A stretch of DNA of 64,000 nucleotides, from assembly GCF_014650675.1 (NCBI RefSeq), contig NZ_BMVK01000002.1, positions 1 to 64,000 on the forward strand, read 5' to 3'. This DNA is from Streptomyces anulatus (GTDB lineage: Bacteria; Actinomycetota; Actinomycetes; Streptomycetales; Streptomycetaceae). A program made the position numbers and the translations under genes. Positions 45,663 through 53,600 of the stretch are shown piece by piece. The notes beneath the pieces were generated by a model. The model ran no database searches, was not told where the DNA came from, and saw only the letters and a list, made by a program, of their open reading frames with translations. Each line of letters begins with the position of its first letter. Position 1 is the first letter of the stretch.

Positions 45663-46277
45663 TCAGTGGGCGCCCGGTGTCAGCGTCTCGTCCAGGAACT
45701 CCGCCGCCTGTGCCAGCACCTGCTCGCGTCCCGTCCCCGGGATCCCGACCGTCACATGGATGCTGAACCCGTCGAGCAGCGCCCGCAGCCGGGCGGCGGA
45801 CCGGTCGGCGTCCACCGGCCGGAACTCGCCGCGCGAGACCCCCTCGGCGAGCAGCGCCACCAGGTCGCGGTGCCAGACCCCTTCGATCGCGGCCTGCCGG
45901 GCGCGGGCGTCGTCGTCGGCGTTCTGCGAGCGGCCCCAGACCTCCAGCCAGAGCGTCCAGTGCGGGTCCCGGTGCCCGGCGGGCAGGTAGAGGTCGATGT
46001 ACGCCTCCAGCCGCTCGCGGGCCGTCCCCGGCCGGGCGAGCAGGAGGCCGCGCTCGGCGCCGAGGCGCCGCTCGCTCCACTCCAGGGTCTGGAGGAGCAG
46101 TTCGTCCTTGGTCCGGAAGTAGTAGAGGAGGTGCCCGCTGCTCATCCCCACCTCCCGCCCCAGCCCGGCCATGGTCAGCCCGTCGAGCCCGCGCTCGGCG
46201 ATGGTGGCCATGGCGGCGGCGAGGACGTCCTCGCGGGGCGGGGCGGCGTGGTGGGTGCGGCGGGGGGCGGAGGCCAT
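45663..46277 (-). CDS. TetR-family regulator (agmatine/polyamine-linked)
   Basis: 204 residues from ATG at 46277. The HTH is REDVLAAAMATIAERGLDGLTMAGLGREVGMSSGHLLYYFRTKDELL, followed by a TetR_C-type helical domain (LPAGHRDPHWTLWLEVWGRSQ) as in BetI-like regulators. An in-frame TTG at 46322 is less likely. It follows the agmatine deiminase gene by 66 bases and should control that operon through the palindrome at 47399-47415. Confidence 0.92.
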   Translation of the reverse strand: MASAPRRTHHAAPPREDVLAAAMATIAERGLDGLTMAGLGREVGMSSGHLLYYFRTKDELLLQTLEWSERRLGAERGLLLARPGTARERLEAYIDLYLPAGHRDPHWTLWLEVWGRSQNADDDARARQAAIEGVWHRDLVALLAEGVSRGEFRPVDADRSAARLRALLDGFSIHVTVGIPGTGREQVLAQAAEFLDETLTPGAH

Positions 46278-46343
46278 GGGACCGGGCTTTCGGAAGCGGT
46301 TCGGGCGGGGGCTCGGGTTCAAGCCCTCGGGTGGGGGCTCGGT

Positions 46344-47375
46344 TCAGATCTTCGGCTGCTGCTGGGTGATGCAGTGGATGCCTCCACCGCCGGCGAAGAT
46401 CGTACGGGCGTCGACGAGGGTCACCGTACGGTCCGGGAACAGGCCCCGGAAGATCGCGGCGGCCTCCTCGTCGCGCGGGTCGTCGAAGGCGCAGAGGATC
46501 ACGGCGTCGTTGCAGAGGTAGTGGTTGATGTAGGAGTAGTCGACCCACTCGCCGTCCTCGTCGCGGAGCACGGTGGGCGCGGGCACCTCGACGACCTCCA
46601 GGGCTCGGCCCCGGGCGTCGGTGGCGGCCCGCAGGACCGCCAGGTTCTCCCGGGTGACCTCGTGGTCGGGGTGGGCCGGGTCCGGCTGGACGTGGGCGAC
46701 GACGGTGCCCGGGCGGGCGAAGGCCGCGACGATGTCGACATGGCCGAGCGTGCCGTACGTCCCGTAGTCGCCGGTCAGCCCGCGGGGCAGCCAGATGGCC
46801 TTCTCGGTGCCGAGGCGGGCGTGGACCTCCGCCTCGACCCGCTCCCGGGTCCAGCCGGGGTTGCGCTCCTCGCCGAGCTGGACGGTCTCGGTGAGCAGGA
46901 CGGTGCCTTCGCCGTCCACGTGGATCGCGCCGCCCTCGTTGACGAGCGGGGAGCTGTGGACGGGGACGCCGGTCAGCTCGGCGACGGCCCGGGCGATGTG
47001 CTGGTCGTGCTCCCAGCGGGCCCATCCCTGGGCGCCCCAGCCGTTGAACGTCCAGTCGACGGCGGCGAGCGTCCGGCCGTCGGTGACGAAGGTGGGCCCG
47101 ATGTCCCGCATCCAGGCGTCGTCGAGCGGCTGGACGACCAGCTCCACGTCCGGCCCGAGCAGCGCCGCCGCCCCCTCCTCCTGGCCGGGCCCGACGACCA
47201 CGGTCACCGGCTCGAAGCGCCGCACGGCACGGGCGACACCGGCCCAGGCACGGCGGGCCCCGTCCAGTTCGGCGTCGGAGGCGAAGGTGGGGTTGGGCCC
47301 CGGCCAGGCCATCCAGGTGCGCTCGTGGGGGGCCCACTCGGGGGGCATGCGGAAGGGGGCGGGGGTGACGGGCAT
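46344..47375 (-). CDS. aguA: Agmatine deiminase
   Basis: 343 residues, peptidylarginine-deiminase-like fold. MPPEWAPHERTWMAWPGPNPTF, WMRDIGPTFV, LVNEGGAIHVDGEGT and the C-terminal GGGGIHCITQQQP with nucleophile C335 are diagnostic. It turns agmatine into N-carbamoylputrescine and ammonia in the cytoplasm. No N-carbamoylputrescine amidase is in the window. It leads a two-gene operon with the TetR gene. Confidence 0.96.
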   Translation of the reverse strand: MPVTPAPFRMPPEWAPHERTWMAWPGPNPTFASDAELDGARRAWAGVARAVRRFEPVTVVVGPGQEEGAAALLGPDVELVVQPLDDAWMRDIGPTFVTDGRTLAAVDWTFNGWGAQGWARWEHDQHIARAVAELTGVPVHSSPLVNEGGAIHVDGEGTVLLTETVQLGEERNPGWTRERVEAEVHARLGTEKAIWLPRGLTGDYGTYGTLGHVDIVAAFARPGTVVAHVQPDPAHPDHEVTRENLAVLRAATDARGRALEVVEVPAPTVLRDEDGEWVDYSYINHYLCNDAVILCAFDDPRDEEAAAIFRGLFPDRTVTLVDARTIFAGGGGIHCITQQQPKI

Positions 47376-47398
47376 GGAGGCTCCTGGGAAGCGGGCAG

Positions 47399-47415
47399 TT
47401 AGAGTGCCACTCTAA
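47399..47415. promoter_or_regulatory. TetR operator TTAGAGTGCCACTCTAA
   Basis: A perfect 17-bp palindrome about a central C, 24 bases before the aguA start. It is the only strong symmetric element upstream of the aguA-tetR pair, so it is the likely site for that TetR protein. Confidence 0.8.
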
Positions 47416-47487
47416 CCGCGAGAGCTGCTGCGAAAAAGCTCATCACGGCCCCGGTTCGAGCAGCACTCGATCCTCCGGGCACGGAAA

Positions 47488-47520
47488 AGGCCGCACCGGC
47501 CGGGAAGCCGGGTGCGGCCT
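47488..47520 (-). terminator. Terminator after ilvE
   Basis: AGGCCGCACC (47488-47497) pairs with GGTGCGGCCT (47511-47520), with an inner GGC/GCC stem; 37 bases after the ilvE stop. Confidence 0.8.
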
Positions 47521-47556
47521 GATCCAGGGGCGTGCGGGCTAGGGAGCGGACACGAC

Positions 47557-48660
47557 CTAGCCGAGCGGGTGCATCCAGCCGTGGGTGTCCTCGACGACAC
47601 CGCGCTGGATGTCGAGAAGACGCTCCCGGAGCTTCATGGTGACCTCGCCGGGCTCGCCGCCGCTCTGGGTCCACTCGCCGCCCTCGGACTTCACCAGGCC
47701 GACGGGGGTGATGACGGCGGCGGTACCGCAGGCGAAGACCTCCACGAGGGTGCCCTTCGCGGTGTCGTCGCGCCACTGGTCGATGGAGACCCGGCCCTCC
47801 TCGGAGCCGTAGCCGAGGTCGCGGGCGACCTTGAGGAGGGAGTCGCGGGTGACGCCGGCGAGCAGCGAGCCCGTGAGGGACGGGGTGACGATCTTCATCA
47901 AGCCGTCCTCCTGGGCGTACACGAAGTAGAGGTTCATGCCGCCGAGCTCCTCGACCCACTTGTGCTCGACCGCGTCGAGGTAGGCGACCTGGGCGCAGCC
48001 GTGTGCGGCGGCCTCGGCCTGGGCGAGGAGGGAGGCGGCGTAGTTGCCACCGGTCTTGGCGTCGCCCATACCGCCGGGGACGGCGCGGACGCGGTTCTCC
48101 GAGAGCCAGATGGAGACCGGCTTCACGCCGCCGGGGAAGTAGGCGCCGGCGGGCGAGGCGATGACCAGGAAGAGGTACTCGTTGGCCGGCTTCACGCCGA
48201 GGCCGACCTCCGTGGCGATCATGAAGGGGCGCAGGTAGAGGGACTCCTCGCCGCCGTGGGCCGGGACCCACGCCTTGTCCTGCTGCACCAGCGCGTCGCA
48301 CGCCTCGATGAACGTCTCGACGGGCAGCTCGGGCATGGCCAGGCGCGCGGCCGAGCGCTGGAAGCGGCGGGCGTTGGCGTCGGGGCGGAAGGAGGCGACC
48401 GTGCCGTCGGGCTGGCGGTAGGCCTTGAGACCCTCGAAGATCTCCTGCGCGTAGTGCAGGGTCATGTTGGCCGGGTCCAGCGACAGCGGGCCGTAGGGAA
48501 CCAGCTGGGCGTCGTGCCAGCCCCGGCCCTCGGTCCAGCGGATGGTCACCATGTGATCGGTGAAGTGCCGGCCGAATCCGGGGTTGGCCAGGATCGCCTC
48601 GCGCTCCGCGTCGGACAGCGGGTTCGAGGAGGGCTTGAGCTCGATCGTGGGCGTCGTCAT
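47557..48660 (-). CDS. ilvE: Branched-chain amino acid aminotransferase
   Basis: 367 residues of the eukaryote-like BCAT type. [11 protein letters not shown] holds the PLP lysine K202; [13 protein letters not shown] and the C-terminal [15 protein letters not shown] are further class IV marks. It carries out the last, reversible step of Leu, Ile and Val synthesis. It is in the same direction as leuB (256 bases upstream) but with a terminator between, so it probably has its own promoter; TGATAAT near 48787 on the minus strand could be its -10. Confidence 0.97.
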   Translation of the reverse strand: MTTPTIELKPSSNPLSDAEREAILANPGFGRHFTDHMVTIRWTEGRGWHDAQLVPYGPLSLDPANMTLHYAQEIFEGLKAYRQPDGTVASFRPDANARRFQRSAARLAMPELPVETFIEACDALVQQDKAWVPAHGGEESLYLRPFMIATEVGLGVKPANEYLFLVIASPAGAYFPGGVKPVSIWLSENRVRAVPGGMGDAKTGGNYAASLLAQAEAAAHGCAQVAYLDAVEHKWVEELGGMNLYFVYAQEDGLMKIVTPSLTGSLLAGVTRDSLLKVARDLGYGSEEGRVSIDQWRDDTAKGTLVEVFACGTAAVITPVGLVKSEGGEWTQSGGEPGEVTMKLRERLLDIQRGVVEDTHGWMHPLG

Positions 48661-48864
48661 GAGTGCGTGTCCTTCACCGGTCTTGTGTGTGATGGACCGC
48701 GCTCACGCCTGTTCGTGCCCGACGCTTTTCGGTCAGGTCCTAGGACGTCCGAGCTTTACCGCGAGCCACGGCCCCGCGTTCGATTATCACTTGCGGGGGG
48801 CCGTGCACGAAATGGTGTGAATGCGGTCCAGGGGTCGATGGTGGCACCCGGGGGCCGCACAGGT

Positions 48865-48900
48865 GAAGCCGCCGGGTGCTTTCGCTGACCCGGCGGCTTC
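48865..48900 (-). terminator. Terminator after leuB
   Basis: Perfect 13-bp arms GAAGCCGCCGGGT (48865-48877) and ACCCGGCGGCTTC (48888-48900), 16 bases after the leuB stop. Confidence 0.85.
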
Positions 48901-48916
48901 TCATGGAGTCGTCGGG

Positions 48917-49960
48917 TCAGCCCGCTACGCGTACCGCGAGGGCGTCGCCGATCTCGTCGGTCGTACGCGTGACGGCACCGTCGCGCTCCGCGAGGTCGGC
49001 GGAGACGGCGTCCTCGATGCGCACGGCCTCGGTCTCGTAGCCGAGGTGGCGCAGCAGGAGGGCGACGGAGAGGACCGTGGCGGTCGGGTCGGCCTTGCCC
49101 TGCCCCGCGATGTCGGGGGCCGAGCCGTGGACCGGCTCGAACATCGACGGGAACGCGCCCGTCGGGTTGATGTTGCCGGAGGCGGCCAGGCCGATGCCGC
49201 CGGAGACGGCGGCGGCGAGGTCGGTGAGGATGTCACCGAAGAGGTTGTCGGTGACGATGACGTCGAAGCGCTCCGGCTGGGTGACGAAGAAGATCGTCGC
49301 GGCGTCGACGTGCAGATAGTCGGTGCTGACCTGCGGATACTCGGCGGCGACCCGGTCGAAGGTGTTCTTCCAGAGGTGGCCGGCGTAGACGAGGACGTTG
49401 TTCTTGTGGACCAGCGTCAGCTTCTTGCGCGGGCGGGCCGCCGCACGCTCGAAGGCGTCCCGGACCACGCGCTCGACGCCGTACGCCGTGTTGAGGCTGA
49501 CCTCGGTGGCGACCTCGGCGGGGGTGCCGGTGCGCAGCGAGCCGCCGTTGCCGGTGTACGGCCCCTCGGTGCCCTCGCGCACGACGACGAAGTCGATGTC
49601 GGGGCGGCCGGCGAGCGGGGTCGCGGTGTTCGGGAAGAGCTTGGAGGGCCGCAGGTTGATGAAGTGGTCGAAGGCGAAACGCAGCTTCAGCAGCAGCCCG
49701 CGTTCCAGGACGCCGGACGGCACCGACGGGTCGCCGATCGCGCCGAGGAGGATGGCGTCGTGGTTCTTGAGGGCTTCCAGCTCCGCGTCCGGGAGGGTGT
49801 CGCCGGTGCGGTGCCAGCGCTGGGCGCCGAGGTCGTACTCCTTGGTCTCCAGCTTCACATCCTGCGGGAGGACAGCGTTGAGGACCTTGAGGCCCTGGGC
49901 CACGACTTCCTGGCCGATTCCGTCACCGGGGATCACTGCGAGATCGATGCTGCGAGACAT
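48917..49960 (-). CDS. leuB: 3-isopropylmalate dehydrogenase
   Basis: 347 residues, Mg- and NAD-dependent decarboxylating dehydrogenase of leucine synthesis. [16 protein letters not shown] is the family start; [24 protein letters not shown] and [14 protein letters not shown] mark substrate binding, and [34 protein letters not shown] the metal site. This is the long actinobacterial form. It lies downstream, on the same strand, of a 42-residue ORF. Confidence 0.97.
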   Translation of the reverse strand: MSRSIDLAVIPGDGIGQEVVAQGLKVLNAVLPQDVKLETKEYDLGAQRWHRTGDTLPDAELEALKNHDAILLGAIGDPSVPSGVLERGLLLKLRFAFDHFINLRPSKLFPNTATPLAGRPDIDFVVVREGTEGPYTGNGGSLRTGTPAEVATEVSLNTAYGVERVVRDAFERAAARPRKKLTLVHKNNVLVYAGHLWKNTFDRVAAEYPQVSTDYLHVDAATIFFVTQPERFDVIVTDNLFGDILTDLAAAVSGGIGLAASGNINPTGAFPSMFEPVHGSAPDIAGQGKADPTATVLSVALLLRHLGYETEAVRIEDAVSADLAERDGAVTRTTDEIGDALAVRVAG

Positions 49961-50085
49961 GCCGGAAGCCTAACGGTGCGTCCCACCCCATGACATCCGG
50001 CGTCCACGATACGGACGGGCGCAAGGGTGTTCGGTGTACGGGAGAGCGGTGCGCGGACGGGCGGCGCGCCGGCGGCGGGCCCGGC

Positions 50086-50214
50086 TCAGTGGCCGGTCGA
50101 GCCGCCGTTGTCACGGCGGTCCAGGGCGCGCTGGAGGGCGGCGGCGGCGTTCTTGCGCTCGGCGTCGGCCTGGCGGGAGGTGTGGCGGACGCGGCGGACA
50201 GTGGTCTCGGCCAT
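50086..50214 (-). CDS. Small basic/charged protein of unknown function
   Basis: 42 residues: MAETTVRRVRHTSRQADAER then NAAAALQRALDRRDNGGSTGH. AAGGAG lies 10 bases before the ATG. It is predicted to be one long charged helix, a profile seen for small conserved proteins beside leuB in Streptomyces as far as I recall. It ends 126 bases before leuB in the same direction. Confidence 0.6.
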   Translation of the reverse strand: MAETTVRRVRHTSRQADAERKNAAAALQRALDRRDNGGSTGH

Positions 50215-50383
50215 GGTGGATCGACTCCTTGAGATCGCGTGGACGTCGACATCGGGACGCGGGCCGGTGCCTGCGGACAACACGGTGTCGAGCGGTCGGG
50301 ATCGGATTTCGAGGTGCCGGAAGGGGCGGGGAGCGTACGCCGCAGGGGTTGCCTGCTTCGGGGCGTGCGCCCGCATCCGCCGG

Positions 50384-50399
50384 TCGCTCGATCGAGCGA
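50384..50399. promoter_or_regulatory. Palindrome TCGCTCGATCGAGCGA
   Basis: A perfect 16-bp palindrome 66 bases before the candidate -10 of the conflict operon. It could be an operator. No regulator gene is next to it. Confidence 0.5.
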
Positions 50400-50612
50400 T
50401 TCGTTCGGCTCCTACCAAGTTAGGACAGTCGGGCCGTCCTGTCTCCACAGTTACTCGGACTTCCTACTATCTGAGACGGCTCCCTGCCGTGCTCCGCTCG
50501 CAGCTCCCGGGTCAGGGTCCGTACGGCGAGGGATCGTGCCCGCTCAAGCGGAGCGCTGGCCGATCAAGAACGCGGCGACCTGGTGAGATCATGTGAGTCT
50601 TCAGAGAGACCC

Positions 50613-50622
50613 GGGGGGGGGG
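50613..50622 (+). repeat. G10 homopolymer at the ribosome binding site
   Basis: Ten Gs end three bases before the ATG at 50626 and form the only Shine-Dalgarno-like sequence for the caspase-HSP90 gene. A change in tract length would alter spacing, or the reading frame if translation begins at the in-frame GTG at 50593. Confidence 0.7.
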
Positions 50623-50625
50623 CGA

Positions 50626-53600
50626 ATGAAGGACGTCAAGCGCACAGCTCTTCTGATCGGCGTGGGTGACAACCCGGGAGCCGAAGCGTGCCTGCCGTCA
50701 CTGGGAGCGACCGTCGACGCTGATCTGCGGATCATGAGCGGGGCGCTACGAGGCAGCGGCTACACCGTGGAGTCGTTGCGCGATCCGACACGCAACGTGA
50801 TCACCGAGCGCATCACCGCACTGTCGAGCGCGGCGGCACCGGAGAGCACGCTGCTCATCTACTTCACCGGCCACGGCGTGCGTGTCGGCTCCATCGACTA
50901 CCTGGTGCCGGGCGACGCCCTCGCCCCGGCTCGGGGAGAGGAAGGGGCCGGAAGCGGCGGCTGGGAGCAACCGCATGTCCTTGAGTCCCTGTTGAGCGCC
51001 GACATCAGCAGGTATCTGGGCAACTGCCGTGCCGACACGGTGCTGTGGCTGATCGATGCCTGTCGCGCGGACGAGGGCGAGGAAGGCATCGCATTCGGCG
51101 GTCACATCACCCAGGGGCCGCCGCAGGCCGGTTTCGCGATGATGACCGGGTGCGCCCCTGGCGAGCGCAGTGGGTTCGCCGAGGCGGGCAGCTTCTTCTC
51201 GCTGGCTCTTGCTCACGCGTTCGACCCCCTGACCGAGGCCGCGACGGTGGATCAGGTGTACCAGGTGGTCAAGCGGGAGACACGGGCCCTCGCCCGGCGG
51301 GCAAGGGCCGAGCCGCAGCAGGTGTTGATCCGTTACGGCGGAGACCTGGAGGCGACGACCAGGTCCCGGGAGGTCGCCCACGGCAGAAAGCTGCTGGAGG
51401 CCTGGCAGGACGTCGTGCGCGTATCGGGGCTCTGGGATCACGTCGCGCCCGATGACCGGGAGTTCATCGGCCCCCTCCAGGACTGCCTCGGCTCGCTCGC
51501 CGCAGACGTGGCACGCCACGTCCATCGTGCGCAGGAACGGCTGCCCGATCCCTGGGCCGATGACGACTATCCGGTGCGCCTGGTTCGCGTCCTGTTGCCG
51601 TCGCTGCTGCCCAAGGGCACCGAACTGTCCGCCCTGGAGGTCGCGGCGCTGATCGCGGGCGTCCTGCTGCACGAGGCAGCATGGGCGGACCGCCTGAGCC
51701 AGGCGGCCGAGATCCACCCGCAGCTCATGCGACGGTCCGCCGACGCGGACGACCAGCGCCGCCACTACGAGCAGATCACGGAGTACCACCCGCAGATCGC
51801 TGAGAAACTCCTGGACTGGTACTGGTGGGAGACGGGCCCGTCGGACGACCGCAACGCGGTCATGCTGTGGCTCGTGCACCGGTGGATCGGCGAACGCTTC
51901 GCCACCGACGAGAAAGCCGTGCCCGATGCGTGGGTCAACGGGTTCGTCACCCGGCTGCTGGAGTTCGCTCCCCCAGCCGTGGGCGAGGCGCCGACCGGCC
52001 GGGCAGGACAACTGGCCACGGCACTGCGCACGGTCGCCGCGGGCCTCACGCTCGGCGCCCCGTCCGAGGAACAGCGCCTCACCCTTCCCGAGCGCCATGC
52101 CGTACGAGGGACCACGCAACGCCTACGGGTCAGGCCCCTGGCAGCTCTTCTGCGGCTGGCGGGACTGCTCGCCCTTGACGCCCGGCGGCTGCCGGAGGTC
52201 GTCGCCGAGCATCTGGCCGTATCCGATCCGGTCGTGCCCGGCGAGGTGATCGCCGTGCTCCGGGACGCCCTCTGGGACCCTGATCCAAGAGTTGAGACGT
52301 CTCCCTATCGGCACCTGGACGCCGTGTGCCCGCACCCGGCGATCCACTCCGCGCTCGCCTCGGTGGTCGAGGACGCCGACGAGCTCGGTCACCTGCTCAG
52401 GGAGGCCGCCGGGCGGTTGCCGGTCGACGAGGCCGCCCTTCTGGGTGGACTGCCCGCACGGCTGACCGACCACCGGCTGCGCCCGGACGAGCAGGGCGGC
52501 ATGGATGCCTATGACGTGCCCCTCTCCCGTTTCTCCCTGGCGCAGACGGAGATCCGACGACTGCTGATGGGTAAGCAGTTGTACGACGGCAAGAGCGATC
52601 TCGCCCTTCGGGAGATGTACCAGAACGCCTTGGATGCCTGCCGCTACCGGGACATGCGCATCCGCTACCTGCAAGCCTGTGGGAAGAGGCCCCGCTCCTG
52701 GGAGGGCCGCATCCGCATCGAAACCGGGAGGGACGGCCGGGGCAGCTACGTCCAGTGTGTCGACAACGGCGTGGGCATGACCGTCGACCAGTTGAGGAAC
52801 ACCTTCACCCGCGCCGGACGCCGATTCGACCAGTCCCATGCCTTCCGCCGTGAGCAGGCCGCCTGGCTCCGGCAGGACAGATCACTGCGGCTCTACCCGA
52901 ACAGCCGTTTCGGCATCGGGGTGTTCAGCTACTTCATGCTCGCCGACGAGATGACGGTCCTCACCCGGCCGGTGGGCCCCGACGGCCGTCCCGCCGAGCG
53001 GGCCCTCCGCGTGGAGATCCCCGTCAGCGGCAGCCTGTTCCGCGTACGGGAAGCCGACGAGCGCGACGGCGAGGTCCTGCCCGACGGAGGGACCCGCGTA
53101 CGGCTCTACCTCCGTGACTTCTCGGGTATGAACGGCGACTCCTGCAGGGCGGCGTTGCGGTCCCTGGTGCTGATCAGCGAGTTTCGCCTGGAGGTGGGGG
53201 GTGAGGACGGCCGGGCAACCGTGTGGGAGGCCGGACAACTACAGCCGGGCGGGGAGTTGGCCATCGAGGCGGACTCCGCTGTCGAGGCAGTGCCTGGTGT
53301 TCTGTGGTGGGTCGCGGGCGACGGGGCGATCGTCTGCGACGGCGTCGCCACTGACAAGCGTACGTTCGGCTACGTCCTCAACCTGTCCGGCGAGCAGGCG
53401 GGCCGCCTCAGCGTCAACCGGAACAGACTGGAGCACTACGACGTCCGGTGGGCGCGCGAGCAGATGCGCCTGGGGGCCTCTGCTCTCCTGGACTGGACGA
53501 AGCTGAGTCTCGGCTGGCTCTGGTCCATGGAGCTGCGGAACTCCACAGTCGCGCGGATTCTCTGGAGGGAGTGGCAGGGGCAGAACGTACGGGCATCGCA

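Larger units (their letters stand above)
50215..50625. other. Divergent regulatory region of the caspase-HSP90 operon
   Basis: This 411-base gap lies between the 42-residue ORF and the conflict operon. It includes a 16-bp palindrome (50384-50399), an AT-richer stretch with TACTAT (50465-50470) that could be a -10 box, and a G10 tract (50613-50622). No further gene was supported. Confidence 0.5.

Noticed and set aside
50593..50625. GTG at 50593 as start of the caspase-HSP90 gene
   Set aside because: It would add 11 residues including a Gly run; caspase-like domains of this type usually start right before the RxALLIGVG strand, which fits ATG 50626. It is kept as an alternative.
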